Assembly: GCF_964340395.1 (NCBI RefSeq) | Contig: NC_135555.1 | Coordinates: 11,846,931-11,910,930 of the forward strand | Direction of reading: 5' to 3' | DNA: 64,000 bases | Source of the DNA: Glandiceps talaboti | Taxonomy: Eukaryota; Hemichordata; Enteropneusta; Spengelidae | In this document: piece after piece, positions 49,882 to 63,035 of the stretch | Layout: each line of letters begins with the position of its first letter | Numbering within the stretch: the first letter of the stretch is position 1 | Translations under genes and position numbers: made by a program | Notes under the pieces: model-generated | What the model was told of the DNA's origin: nothing | The model's database searches: none | What the model saw: the letters and a program-made list of their open reading frames with translations, nothing else

Positions 49882-52084
49882 ATGTGCTTTGTTTTATTTT
49901 GTTTCTCAAATGCTTGTTTCTCGATTTTTTTTTCAGTGTTAAACTTTCCATTGTACATGTATACATAAAGAAATACATGCACATATTGTAAACTCCAATT
50001 CTTTGCCTAGAAGTTACATTTCAAAAGCAAAATTGGGGCATTTAGTGTATCTTACATATATTATGGTAACAAAAATAAAGATGATAATTTGATATGGTTT
50101 ATTCAGCTATCATTTATTATCATTATAACAATGCAATCATTTTCTGGTTCATTTCCCATGCAAATCAACACATCCAATGACTTGTAAAACAGGAATATTT
50201 GGGGCCATTCCAACACGAATACATGGTTTGTTAATTATTCCTTGGAAAACAAATATCCTGTATTATCTGATCTTTTTGACATGTGATAACTTAATGGAAA
50301 TGACAGATGCAATGAAGATATTATGTTGCTATGGCAACAGCCTCGTCATCAAAATTGATGAAATAGACACAGACAATCGTTTCATAAGTTGACTCTTCAG
50401 CTGTCTTTAATACATTTACACTTGCGGATACAAATGAAGTGTAATTAAATTGATTTGCCTGTGTTTGTATTTTATCTGGTGTTGCTAAGGACGTTTCCAT
50501 GGAGGAACTGTGTACAATTCTTCCCTTTCAAAATTCAATGAATTTTTAATAAGCACCGGTGTATGGTTCTAACAATTAATATATGAGGAAACTACTTTTA
50601 TATGCATTTCCCATGGAAATGACAATAGCTTAGGAACACATTTCCTGACAAATTAATAAATAAATTACACATTTCAAGATTGTGAATGCTTTACAAGTCA
50701 TATGGTGCTGATCAAATATATGGTGCTTAGTATACTGTCGGTTAGTTGTAAAAGCTAGGCTCTCCATTATTGATATATGGAAGGAGTCGTAAGGTTTTAT
50801 TTGCTCTTGCCGTGGCAGTTCTGAACTGACCGGGTCAACTGTTTGGTTGGCATTAATGTATTCGCATAGTACACAGAATTCCTAACAGCTCATATACATG
50901 TTATGGTCAACAATCAAACGAAGAAATGAGACATGACAAAAAAAAACAGAAGAGGGCAGGTTAAACATTATAATATTGCACCCAAAGCAGGTATCTGTGT
51001 TATAAATTGAGGACTGATGTACAGTGGCGCTATTAGTTCCAGCTCAGTGGTTTGTGTTTTTTCATGCTAAATAAATGGGATTTTAATAGCATGGTTGTCT
51101 TCAGAGTGCTTGTAGCAGGACATTAAATGGCTAGACTTTATGGCATAGAGTACAATGATGAGGACATTTAGATGTTACAGGGAACTATTGCAATTATCTA
51201 ATACACAAATGACTGAATCTGTGTCTATACATGTAGAGTGCCAGTAGTAATATTTCAAAAGTATTTCTGAGCATGCTGTATTTGTGTATGGGATTGAGTA
51301 CATGTGCACATTAGATATCTGAGTACTCAGTATGTAACAGCTGACGTACATGCTGGCTGCAGCGAACAAACAACTCAGTGTCTTTGCAAAAAGAAAACCA
51401 CTGTATACCACGCTCACAGCTAGCATTAATTCACAACTGTTCCTTTGCCAAAAGACCTATGACCACTTTCACAACTTTTGTGTGAACCATGGTATTTAGA
51501 AAGGGAAGACACGTACATGATAACAGGACATTTAGTGTTTGCATGTAACCCAAGGTTTCAGATAATCTTTCACAGTGACACTTCTGTCATGCATATCATA
51601 TTTACATGCATTACCACAGACACTTGTAACAGGTGACACTTCAGAATGTAATAAATCATCAGACATGTGGCTAAGAACATATACAAGGGATTCCATGACA
51701 CAGGTTTGAACCAGTTCTAAGATTGTTGACATTGGTGTGTTTGTTTTGCACCCTTTGAATATTATGTGGTGCTAAATTCATAGACAGCCATGTTATCCAA
51801 TCCAAATTTAAGTCTATATAATTATCTGTATTTTATTACATTCTAAAACACAACAATTGGGTCACAAGTGTCTGTGCATCATAAACAAAGTACCCACTAT
51901 AAAAGTACATAAGCTAATACAATAAAAGGATTATGACTGGACTCAAGTCTTTACTTGTAAGAGTGAACGTTTCCCTTGTAAAATCACAACAGCATGACAT
52001 CACACAGAGTTCAGCTGAATGGAGATTAAAAGATCAACTATAGTTTTCTGAATCAAGTACTTTTAGTCCTTCTGGATCATGTGG

Positions 52085-52215
52085 TAACACTCCTTAGAGC
52101 ACAGAATTAGTGGTAATGTGTTATGCAAGCACAGAATTAGTGGTAACACTCTTTACAAGTACAGAATAAGTGATCACATTTCTCATGATCACAGAATTAG
52201 TGATCACATTTTTCA
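52085..52215. repeat. degenerate tandem repeat, about 33-bp unit
   Basis: CACAGAATTAGTGGTAA-type words recur at about 52099, 52131, 52163 and 52191 (the third as TACAGAATAAGTGATCAC). The copies vary at the 3' end between GTAACACTC and GATCACATTT. Confidence 0.7.
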
Positions 52216-55200
52216 CAGTATCGCATTGTGAAAATTTTGCTTGAACCATCACTGTGGAAGTTTATACATTACTAAATAGTTTAATATATCTGTATAAACT
52301 GAGAATTAGGCCAAGAGCTATATCCCATTTCAACTGATGATCATATTTCCATATCAGTTTAACATAAAGAAATACATTTCAAGAATACTGACCCAAATCG
52401 AGTGAGGGTTTGTTGACAAAGGGTTGTTCTATTAATGAATATCATGTAATTATGTTACTTTCTGAATATATTAGCCTGTCTGGCAAAAGCTTGACTACTG
52501 CATTCTTGTTCTACATGTTTGCCATGTATAAGTGGGTGGCCAGAAATAGAAGTCGACCGATGATTGAACTCTCAACCTTACATTTTGTATAAGCTTGGAA
52601 GAGAGTATCTTGCACGTATGACCCACTTCACCTAAACTGATATGAAAACAAAGCTGGAACAAAGCTGGAACACCATAACACAGGCTTGCTTATGTATCAC
52701 TGATTAATTCTTGTTGATAGACACCTGTGCTATGGTCACACTCTGCACCAAGGACTTGTTGACAATCATTAATAAACAAGACCCACATACCAGAGTCTTA
52801 TGTTACATTCAACATTATGCTGATGTGGAAGTATAATGGTGGATGACGTAAAAGAATGCATTGTAATCTATTTATAAGATTGATTGGTGGTTCACTCAAG
52901 ATTATTCTATCAGAGTGATCTACTTCTACAGAATGTACTGGCATGACATGATTTTGTCACCATCACTGCTGATAACAGAATCAATTCCAGATGTTATGCA
53001 AAAACTTTCAGCACTTCATGGAAGTTACTGAAGTTCCTTCTTAAAGAGTCTGACAAGCTGCATACCAAGTTCTGTTTGAATGTTCTGTTTTCCATTCAGA
53101 TACCTTTTTTTCTACTACATACAAAGGAAGTGTAAAAAATAGAAAGATTTGTACCATATGAAAGTCTAAAGTGCCATCATACACTGGCCAAGCACTGACC
53201 TATCAACAACAAAACTAGCTTGATGGCCTGGTCCAGCTCTCCTAGTAATTAACAAGAGCTGGAAAAAGTGCATACAGATCAAACTAAGTTCATACTAGGT
53301 CCTCTTATAGGGCAGGCCACTGTCAACACAAAAGACTTGAGTACCTTGAAATGCTATAGTCCCTAGGCTACAGTAAAACTGTCATCACCAAGTTTGGCCA
53401 AATGTAATGGTGTTGAAATACAGCATCTGAATTGAAGTGCTCTGTAGCATATGGGGTGAAGTGCCTTGAGAAGCATCTGAGGTGTGAGGTGAAGTGCAGT
53501 GTTGCAACACAAAATAGAGTCAAGTGTCATCAACCACCCCAAACCCCATCCCCCCCCAAAAAAAAGAATAGGTTGATAATCGCATTGGTTGACAAATTCA
53601 ACGAGCTGTTGGTATGCACTCAGACTTGGTTATGAAAAACAAAAACACTTTCAACATGATCTGAGTGATGGGCAAACAATACTACATACATAGTCTGGAT
53701 GCCAACGTGGTCTCTAACTAAAGTGAGAGGAAGTGTAAATCATAACGATACAGTACAGGAACCAGACTGCTACATACAGTACAGGGGTCTCATAGACCAT
53801 TGAACTAAAATACTCACTCATGAACGCTAACATTTTAACATTTAATCTGCTTTGTTTCTTCCATACAATGCACATTTACAGATGTAACATTGTTACTAAA
53901 AAACAAGTCCTTGTGTATTATAGCCGAGTTGCTCAAGCAGCCATAACATATGCATGTCCACAAGACCAATTAATTGCCTAGGGCATGGCATATAAGCCAC
54001 CAGAATGAGATCAATCAATACACAGGATACTTTACTACTTCAGTTGACAACTCCGGACACCCATGATTTCACTCTATAAATCTATCAGGGCAGCAAGTCA
54101 CATGAATATGTCCATAATAAAATGTTGCCTGAGGAGCTAAACACAAACAACCCACCATAGATAAATTTCGCAGCACAAAATACTGCTGTAAGGGGTCGTT
54201 GCTAACAACCATGCCTGTTGATGTGTATCCAAGTCTTTTTCTTGATTACACAGCATACAGTACTAGACGCAAGTGCAAACGGTTGTACAGAATAGATCTA
54301 CCCCTGAATAAACAAAATTTGGTGTATATATTGTCCTTCTTGTTTGGAGTTACACATAGTGTGAAACCATTGATGACATTTATAGGTACAGGCCATTTAA
54401 AATTTATCTATATCATGGCTTCTCTAGTGAAGTAACTATGCAGGGAATATTGACTGGAATCAAGTTGATAGCAATTCTACTATGATTCAATGGAATGTTA
54501 TTTAATTACGAAACACATTATGAGATCTTTTTGATCACGATGACGGTAAGGAGAACCGAGAAAATAACACCGTTGCTGAGATTAACACTGTTGTGTTCTT
54601 GAAGTTTTTGTAATCAAAACAATTCATTCTATGAGTACATTCAACACATAGTTTAAATCACTTATCTGTGTTTAAATTAATAGTACTAAGTACATAAATA
54701 AAAAAAATACATGTATGTTCTATATCATAGTATATGTACCTTTGTGGATTAATGTTATTTGAATTTCAAATGTATGGTTATATTCAATTTTGTGAAGTTC
54801 TTTTAAGATGTTTGTGGTAGTTAAAAATAAGGTAAATGGCCTTGTGTATGTGGCAAACTGCCAATTACATGGCTCTTTAAATATCGCTTATGTCAGTGTT
54901 TTTGTTATAAACCTAGGTGTTGGGTTGGTAAAATCTACTTGAGTTTGCCATACTTTCTACTGAAGGTAGTATAACAGTAGGTAAAAGATACCTAAAGAGG
55001 CCACATATTTTGTTTACTTAGTTTCCCTACTCAAATCATGACTGAATAAAATGGAATTGGTCAGTTTCCCCTGCTTTTTAGTATAAACCTGTGGCTTCTG
55101 AAATCTACAGAAAAACACTGGGTACCAATTATGAATGACATAATGTAAGATAGTGCTCAAATCTATGTGTACACACAGAAGAGCCTTCTCAGTCTGTCCC

Positions 55201-56185
55201 AAAACGTTTCTGACCTGTTGAAAATACTACCATAAGTAATCTCTTTGTTCCGGATAATAGTCCCTGAGGAACACTTTATGAGTACTGAGTCAAGACAGGA
55301 TAACCTTGGATCAGGTCTACACATACAGGGGTTAATTTATAAAAACATACAAAAACATATCAGATGATAAGTATTAAGTAATTATCAGTTGTTTTAATTT
55401 CACAGTTTTGTTAATTGTAAAATCTTAAACAAATTACAGTCAATGTAAATGTATAAATCTTACAAACAGACCTTCCTTCCAACATGCAGGTCCTGGTTCA
55501 AATTCAATCTGACAGCTATGTACAATATAATTATACAAAAATTTCATTTTGATTTTCTCATTAGTCATTCTGAAGTTCTATATTAGTCGTTTGTGGCATT
55601 CAAAAAGGCCGCATTTCCCTTGTTTAACATATGATGAATTATTTTCAAAATGCAAAAATACTGTGGCAGCTAGCAAGTATCAAACTCTTTTTTTTTTAAC
55701 AAACATAACTGAGTTACGCAGCGGCAACAACATAAAATGCTATCAGTCAACAATATACTATTCAAAAATTAAAATATGCAGGACAACCGGTCCAGGCATG
55801 AATATCTATTATTTAAGTACATTCTGATAGCACCAAGCAAGAAAAGCAGTCTCATACCAGTGCGCAATGTATTTTTTTACAAGCCAAAATATGTGTATAT
55901 TGACAGTACGCAGTGTTGCCAAAATTGAGTCAAAACAAAGTATGATATTACACTATACCAGTGTGTGTATATATTGGAACACAATATATATATATCGGCG
56001 CATGAAAACTGTCGGTTGCTGAAGTAGCACCATACTAAAAAAGAACCTTTTATGAACACTACAGAAATACTACATGCACCAATGTCATTAACAATGTCAG
56101 TAAAATTGACACAATAAATAATTTGCAAGTATCCCTGTACATGTATAATGTCAATTCCATTTATAGGCAAATACAATGTACAATT

Positions 56186-56405
56186 GTTAACAGAAAAAAT
56201 ATCAGTTCCTGATGTCTAAATGTACATTTACTAGTCAATATACAGTCTTTATGAACATATACCAGACATGTGGTACAATGCATATTGTTATGCAAATGTA
56301 AAACAAATTATGGAGAAAAATGTCAGTCGGTGATGTATATGTGTATATTATTACTCAAAATAGTTTTTATGAATATAAATGTATCCCAGACATACATAAC
56401 TCAAT
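56186..56405. repeat. diverged tandem duplication, about 120-bp unit
   Basis: AATATCAGTTCCTGATGT to CCAGACATG (56198-56272) resembles AATGTCAGTCGGTGATGT to CCCAGACAT (56318-56394). No coding potential was seen. Confidence 0.5.
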
Positions 56406-58135
56406 CAGGACAATAAAATACAATACATTTTGACAATAAGACAATAGGTGATATACTAGTATGTACTTTTCACATTCAGCGTATTGTACTTTGTTCTTTT
56501 AAGGTGGAGGACCTCAAACACCCCTACTTGATAAAGCAAAGAATGTGCCTTTATGTAATGATGTATTAAATCAATTATGCCATAGGTCAAATAGATATTG
56601 GTATAAGAAAAAGATAATTACTGTACTACATACTCCTACTGTGTACATTGCCATGGGAACAGGAAAAACAAAACATTCAGTATCAAATAAGTACACGCCT
56701 TCATGTTCGTATAAGTAGTTCTCGGGTATTAGTTTGAACATGGAAGTATCACCCATTGTTATACTTCCATGGTTTGAACTAAAAACTAATGTTTACTAGT
56801 CCGTTGGGATCTTCCATTCATTGTACAGCACCGTTTAATTTAGAATGTGTCAATAGAGACTCATTTACAAGAAAAGTGTTCACTAAATGTACTAGTACAA
56901 TACAGGTTATATGCTTGAAGTGTCCCTACTATCAGCTGGATTGTGTCTGTGAAGTTGAATTGTAAACCAAAATTATGCTAGCCCTTCAACTTGAAGGATA
57001 TGTTCATCGAATATGTAGTTGAGATAATTTTTTTCTGTGCACTACTGTATTGCTGTGTGGCAATTGCTGGCTTGAAATAATATTTTTTTTATGTGTATTT
57101 TTCTGATACTTCACACCTGAGTGCTTGTTTTCCAATACATTACTTTTTCAAAATATCTCAAAAGTGTATTGAATCAACTTGTAATTGATGGTGATAGCAC
57201 TCATGTCCTTGAAACTGGTTGCTGGGCAAATGCGGAGCCTCAAACTATGCCCCCTGTGTCTAGTCAAGATTGTGATTATTATTGTATTAGTTCAGGTGTA
57301 GTTGGCACTTTGCTGTTAAATGGTCTTTCCTTTAATGCACATAACTAAATGTAAATATACTATCAGAATATCCAAACACATTGAAGTAAATTTGATACTG
57401 GATTTGAGCTACTTTGCTGTTTAGCTGTGCAAATTTCAGTTCGGGTTTACACTAATGGAGAAAGATACATTTGTAAACTCTGGTATACAGGTTTCTATAA
57501 AGAGGCTTGCTTTCACACTAGGTTCTAAACTTCATCATCATGACAATAAGAAATAAATCTACTGAGAACAATATCTGTTTAGAGGGCAAAGTATGCTATA
57601 CACACCCAATGTATTTCATATCTTACACCCATGTATATGTACACTGTACAATCATATACATGTACTTTTACAAGAATAGGGTACAGCTGTTTGCCTCAAT
57701 ACAAATAGTCAATTCAGTAAATCTCAGTCAAAAAATTGTATTGGTTGCCTGCAAATAAATTTAGTGTTCTCTCCCTGGAACAATTTGCAAATTTCCCCAA
57801 ACTCATAAAAAAAAGTTACAGTATCTGCAATGGCAAAAACTTGCCTGTTAGTGTTACAGAAAGCCACTTCTTTGCTAGTGTCAAGTTGGCTAAAAGGCAT
57901 AACAAGTTTTACGATAGACCATACTCATGCAGGGTCTACAGTTGACTATGATAGACAGTAACATGTATTTGGCACAACACACTGTTTGTTTTCTCAGGTA
58001 AATAATAGCTTTCTGGAGTTCTAATGTGTTGTCATGAAAGACAAACACTTATTATTATTAGATATCCAGCTACCTATGTCCTAAAGTTGATGGTGGAAAC
58101 TTCAAATATATGTAATAACTTGTTTTATACTATTT

Positions 58136-59674
58136 TTATAGTAGTCTCTGTGTCATCAATGGCACTGCCATCTTTTTACCATCGATAACAGGCAACAGAT
58201 CAGCTGCTATGGTGGTACTACTGTCTCTATCTGATCTTGAATTAACAGGCTGGCCAATATGTCTTGGGCTGATTCCATCTGTATTATTCGATGAGCATAT
58301 ACTAGCCAATTTCCTTGGACGGACGGACACTTTCTTTTTACCATCTCTTATGCTGACCTGTTGAGCGTATGGACTTTGTTTCAGTCCATTCGGAACTTTG
58401 GAAGAAATGGACTTGCCATTAATTCCCCTTGTCATGAAGTTTTTATTTGGAGAGTCTGATACGGACTTGTCTGATTCTGACGGTGTAAATGACATTGAAC
58501 TACATGTCCCTGACACAGGTAGAGTGGGCGCACTTGAAATGTGTCCCCGCAAATCAACCTCACTCTCACTTCTCATCTTGGATAGCATCTCACCATCATC
58601 AGATGCCTTTCGTTGAGATGGAGTCAGTTTTCTGAGAGGCCTCAGATCATGATCTACAGGCCGTATGGTAAATGCTGGAAACTTTTCATAGCTACGTGAA
58701 TTCAACTTATCTGCACCTCCATCGGTTTTCTTTCTCAATTTCACAGTATATTGATCATGTTCAGCGAGAGATTCATCTAATTTCCTATTTATTTTGTCCA
58801 GTAAGTCTAACTCTTTGTCTTTTTTCATGACAGTCTCATGTTTGGAACACAGTTGTTGAATTGCTTGTATTCGTGAATTTTCCACGATCAATTCCACATC
58901 ACCATTTCCATTTCCCTTGCTTCCTTCATTGCCTTTGTCACCATTCCATTTAGCCTGATTGCTATTTTCCTTTCCACTTGTTTCTCTATCTTCAGATTTT
59001 TCCACAATAAAATCCGTAACTTTATACCTAGTTGGACCGTTGCTTTTCTCGGTTGAACTACTATGTTTTGGGTGACCTTTGATTTTACCTTGTCCCAACG
59101 AATCATTCTCGATTTGATCTTGCAAATTTTTCAAGAAGTCAGCCACAAATGCTTCGTTGAGTTGATGTTTTGTCTGTACATCACGTTGGCTTCCGCCTTG
59201 TTCTCTACTTTTAAGAGCTATCTCTAAATGTTCACGTACTCTGTTGATATGTTCCTGTATGGCATGGTCTCCCTGTTTTTTATATGCAGACGACTCACTA
59301 CCAGTTTTCACAGATGAAGCCTGTGATTTGTTTCTGTTCGTGTACCTGTATGTTGCTGTTTCACCTTTTCGCCATGGCTGGGCATCATAAGGTGATCTAT
59401 GTTTAGTACTAGATTTGTCCTCGTCCTCGTCCTTCCGTCGTTTGGACGGTGGGACTTGGGTCACAAATTTTACATTAGGTATGGTAGCTTTCCAACCAAC
59501 AGTGGCTTCAGTCCAGTCATCACAGTGAATAGTATCGATAAAATCTTCCAGTCGTTCACTACAGTCCAGAAGTGCGTCGATGCAAGACCGGTCGTCGTAC
59601 GTTGAAATATGAAGATTTTCGTCTTCGTTCTCTTCCTGGTTTTTCTTCTCTGATCCCTGAGTTGTGACAGACAT
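58136..59674 (-). CDS. C16orf46-like protein (single exon, 512 aa)
   Basis: One uninterrupted frame runs from the ATG at 59674 (MSVTTQGSEKK) to TAA at 58136. The protein is polar and mostly disordered: an acidic start, then LLDCSERLEDFIDTI, DDWTEATVGWKATIP, a basic KRRKDEDED patch, a Lys/Glu-rich middle, a short helix-like region near 275-330, a Ser-rich stretch, and the C-terminus KKMAVPLMTQRLL. From memory the LLD...WEEAVxGW segment and the IPVSTHRIL-like C-terminus recall human C16orf46 (395 aa), whose function is unknown. Its place and minus orientation after ATMIN match the human gene order, and the position is a large part of the case. No signal peptide or membrane segment is present. 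If it is not C16orf46, it is an uncharacterised disordered protein. Confidence 0.65.
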   Translation of the reverse strand: MSVTTQGSEKKNQEENEDENLHISTYDDRSCIDALLDCSERLEDFIDTIHCDDWTEATVGWKATIPNVKFVTQVPPSKRRKDEDEDKSSTKHRSPYDAQPWRKGETATYRYTNRNKSQASSVKTGSESSAYKKQGDHAIQEHINRVREHLEIALKSREQGGSQRDVQTKHQLNEAFVADFLKNLQDQIENDSLGQGKIKGHPKHSSSTEKSNGPTRYKVTDFIVEKSEDRETSGKENSNQAKWNGDKGNEGSKGNGNGDVELIVENSRIQAIQQLCSKHETVMKKDKELDLLDKINRKLDESLAEHDQYTVKLRKKTDGGADKLNSRSYEKFPAFTIRPVDHDLRPLRKLTPSQRKASDDGEMLSKMRSESEVDLRGHISSAPTLPVSGTCSSMSFTPSESDKSVSDSPNKNFMTRGINGKSISSKVPNGLKQSPYAQQVSIRDGKKKVSVRPRKLASICSSNNTDGISPRHIGQPVNSRSDRDSSTTIAADLLPVIDGKKMAVPLMTQRLL

Positions 59675-60621
59675 ATTTATCCTCACTTGTCCTTAGCACA
59701 TACAAGTATATCAATTTTTAATTCATATCCTATTGTACTGACCTCATGGAATCAATCACTGGTTTCAGCTGCACTCGAGACTGGACCGTGGACGTGTTTT
59801 GTTAACCGCCGTGTACCGACGACGACTACACCACAGCACTGTTTATTTACAATATCATATTATCGTGTAACTTCTTGGTCGTCGCTGTCTTTCACAAACT
59901 CATTTGCGGCAGCACGAACTGTTTCCTATAACCAAATTTCTTGAACACAATGTCTTGGTCTCTTACCCACTTCTCCTTTCGCATTAATATTTGAAATATT
60001 AATCTCACTGACGGAGGAAATCCACAGTACAGAATAATCGACCAACCGACACTCGGGGCAACAGTTTCATGATGGCGTATTGGCAAGGTAAACTGTAAGG
60101 TGAGGGCGAAACCATTAAATAAAGGGGTGGAAATGATCACGTGAAGATTTGTGCGAGCAAAAAATAAAAATATGACATTAACCGGAAAAGATTTTGACAT
60201 GTTAAAATAAAAAAGCTACCTAAGAATATCATTAGAATGAAATATAAGAAACCAAGCTGAATAAACAATAGCTGTTAATTTATATGTTATCGAAAATGTA
60301 TGCATCATCCCCTCTCTCCTGCACATTGGTTCAGCCCAGGGGAAACAAAACGAGGCGTTAACGGCGTAGCAACGTGTCGGACAACGTATAAATGCACACA
60401 GAGTCTGAGATGGGCGAGACCGTTCGACCGTTGACAGAACTTTTTGTGGACGGTAAAGGCCAGGGCAAAGAAAAGCTTACACCAATGTTAGGTTTTATAT
60501 GAGGCGAGACAAAAAAAATAGTTGAATGTACATAACGCATGCTACTAGTAACAATTTATACTCTGATCATACTGATCAATTTTACGAGACTATAAACATG
60601 CATTAAAATGTATATTTAAAT

Positions 60622-60765
<144 letters not shown>

Positions 60766-60849
60766 TTTCAGGTTGGAGTGAAAATCATTAGAAGTGTAAA
60801 AAACATCAACTGTTTCCAATGCATGTTTTAAAAAAAACATGAAATCTAC

Positions 60850-60852
<3 letters not shown>

Positions 60853-60887
<35 letters not shown>
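60853..60887. repeat. (TG)n microsatellite
   Basis: A TG run of about 35 bp, 90 bp past the GA tract. Confidence 0.95.
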
Positions 60888-60891
<4 letters not shown>

Positions 60892-61679
60892 GAAACTTGT
60901 AGGTGCACGTGTTTTATAGGCGTTTGCTGTAGAGATTATATATAATATCCGATGAACATACGTTGCTGCCACTGACCTAGATACCATATTTGTGTTTTGT
61001 TTTTTTGTTAGGTAAGGTTAATACTTTAATGACGATGCTTTTCTGGTTTTTTTTTTATTTTATCCGCTTACATTCAAAATGCCGTTGTGATATCATAAGT
61101 ACTTCTCTTGAAATTCATGTACAAACAAACACTAACGTATGAAAAGCTTGGAGATTTTTCAATTTGGCGGTTTTTTCCGCTTTGTACTTTTGCAATCAGG
61201 GTTACCATAGTAATAGTGTTAATGACAGTTTTGTTTTGAGGGCAGCTGCAAAGTTAAGGAGTTTGAATAATGAATTGTATCACAGGTTTTCCTCTGGGTT
61301 TTCATGTGCGTATGAAAGTGCAAGGTTTCTGGTCATGGCTTGACTTCATTTTCGTTCTAAAAGACAAAGGATTTTATACATAGTCGCAAAGAGGGCGCAG
61401 TTTATTTCTTCTTTGACGCTGTTTGAGTTGGCCAAGCAAGCATGAGTCCATTTAAACTGCTTGGTTTTTTTAAAAATACACATGCTTTCCACACAATTTA
61501 TGGATTTCAATCTTTGATACAAATATTTACATTTATGAGACTATACATTTTCATCCAACCAATCCGTATGGCATAAAACTGACCATTGAAAACAAACACG
61601 AAATTAGTGAAAGTTAGTCTTTGAGAGCTCTCTGAAGACTGAAAAATCTCAAAATGTTCAAGTAGTGAAATGATCTTGG

Positions 61680-61950
61680 TTTACAGAGTTTCTCTTCATT
61701 CAGCTAAGGAAAAATGAATGACCATAGAAGCTTACATGTTAAACATAAAGGAGTGACAAAACACTCAGGTCAGGAGAATTTTCAGGCTGAATGAACAAAA
61801 ATATTGAAGAACAATATTAATACCTCCTGATGCATAATTTATGAAAAATTAGGAAAATAATGGTTATTTTAAACATTTTGCCTGATATTCTAAACACCAG
61901 AAAACCAACAACGTAGACACGTGTTGCCATGACACAGGTTTTTGTGAAGA
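61680..61950 (-). repeat. interspersed repeat family R1, copy D
   Basis: TTCTCTTCATTCAGCTAAGGAAAAAT, CAGGCTGAATGAACAAAAATAT, GCATAATTTATGAAAAATTAGG and ACGTAGACACGTGTTGCC follow the same order as copy A, with more divergence and the core AGTGACCTAAGGGG lost. Confidence 0.5.
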
Positions 61951-62288
61951 ACATTAACCTTTACATGCCCAATACCCAAATTTTAGGGTATAATTTTATA
62001 GACTTTCTAGAAACCATGGGTTTATATGTTGAATAAGTTTAATACAGACAGTACTTTTAGGTTCAAGCAAAGAAAAAAGTGGCTGGAAACATATCACAAA
62101 CAGAAAATATCCAGTTATTTTCACCTTTTTATGAAAATACATGAAATATTAATTCTCTTTATTTTTTCATCTTTTTTTTTTAAAAATCCTCCTGTAGTGG
62201 TGAACTTTTGCATTTTTATTTGATATATATTCACAGGAAGAAGGTATATCATATCAAAGATGCAGACAAATATATTTTTGAATGGTAT

Positions 62289-62294
62289 TTTATT
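62289..62294 (-). terminator. possible polyadenylation signal of the membrane-protein gene
   Basis: TTTATT on the plus strand (AATAAA on the minus) lies about 290 bp past the stop at 62581. It is the nearest canonical signal noticed. Confidence 0.35.
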
Positions 62295-62580
62295 ATTTTT
62301 TCATAAAATGGGACAACTGAAAAAAAACAGTGAAAAATAAATAACAAGAACCACTTGGAAGCAAGTAGTGTGATCACAAGTTCAAGTTGAAAAATTTGTA
62401 GAAAATGTCCACATATCATTGTGGACTGACTTTTTAAAACACTTTCAACAGATAATCTTAGTTCTTGAAGACATAAATGCATCCTCAATATATGGTGTCA
62501 GCTTTTGAAGGGCTAAGAAAAATTGAAAGTTGTGTAGTACAGTCCAGAAGTCTGCAATGTACACCGCACCATGTCTTGGG

Positions 62581-62992
62581 CTACCTGTTCTGTGTTTGTG
62601 ATCTTTGTCTCATTTCATATGTCCCTGGTGGACTAAGGATGTAATGACGATGTCTGCTGGTTTTCAATAGTCCATCACTCTCATCCAACAAGGAGTGTTC
62701 CGTACTATAGAGAGAAAGAAAACATGAATAGAGAAATGTAATATTTCTTTTATTTCTGGTGTGTGTGTGTGTGCGTGTGTATGTGTATGTTTGTTTATGT
62801 ACGTATTTATGTATGTGAGTGTGTTTGTGTGTGTTTGTTTGTGTGTGTGTGCATGTGTCATGTCAGAAACCATGGCATTAACTTGTTTTAAAGTGTTTAT
62901 GTATGTATGTATGTGTGTATATGTATGTATGTATGTATCAAGTAAAAAACTAGAAACCATGGGATCAAGTTGTTTTTATGTATGTGTATGTC

Positions 62993-63035
<43 letters not shown>

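Larger units (their letters stand above)
36882..58135. other. ATMIN to C16orf46-like gap: repeat-rich, no full gene recognised
   Basis: This 21-kb stretch has no complete gene I can support. Its named contents are a 54-bp tandem repeat, a tRNA-like segment, R1/R2/M1 elements, two candidate exons at 40.7-41.3 kb, a large 35-bp minisatellite, an inverted repeat at 45.9-46.1 kb, and microsatellites at 46.9, 47.1 and 49.8 kb. Small duplications occur at 48.7/49.1 kb and 56.2/56.3 kb. The remaining subregions (about 41.4-43.4, 47.2-49.7, 50.0-52.0 and 52.3-58.1 kb) show only AT-rich unique sequence with short random frames. Confidence 0.6.

Noticed and set aside
52570-52625. tRNA-like words (GATTGAACTCTCAACCTT on the plus strand)
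   Set aside because: There is only a weak B-box resemblance, no A box at suitable spacing and no cloverleaf.
55490-55530. B-box-like GGTTCAAATTC
   Set aside because: An isolated match without an A box or cloverleaf; not enough for a tRNA or SINE call.
58398-59605. Plus-strand and alternate minus-strand frames within the C16orf46-like gene
   Set aside because: They are shadows of the 512-residue frame and have no start context or family match.
59892-60200. 102-residue minus-strand frame upstream of the C16orf46-like gene
   Set aside because: It lies in the probable promoter/5' UTR, shows no similarity I recognise and has no splice support.
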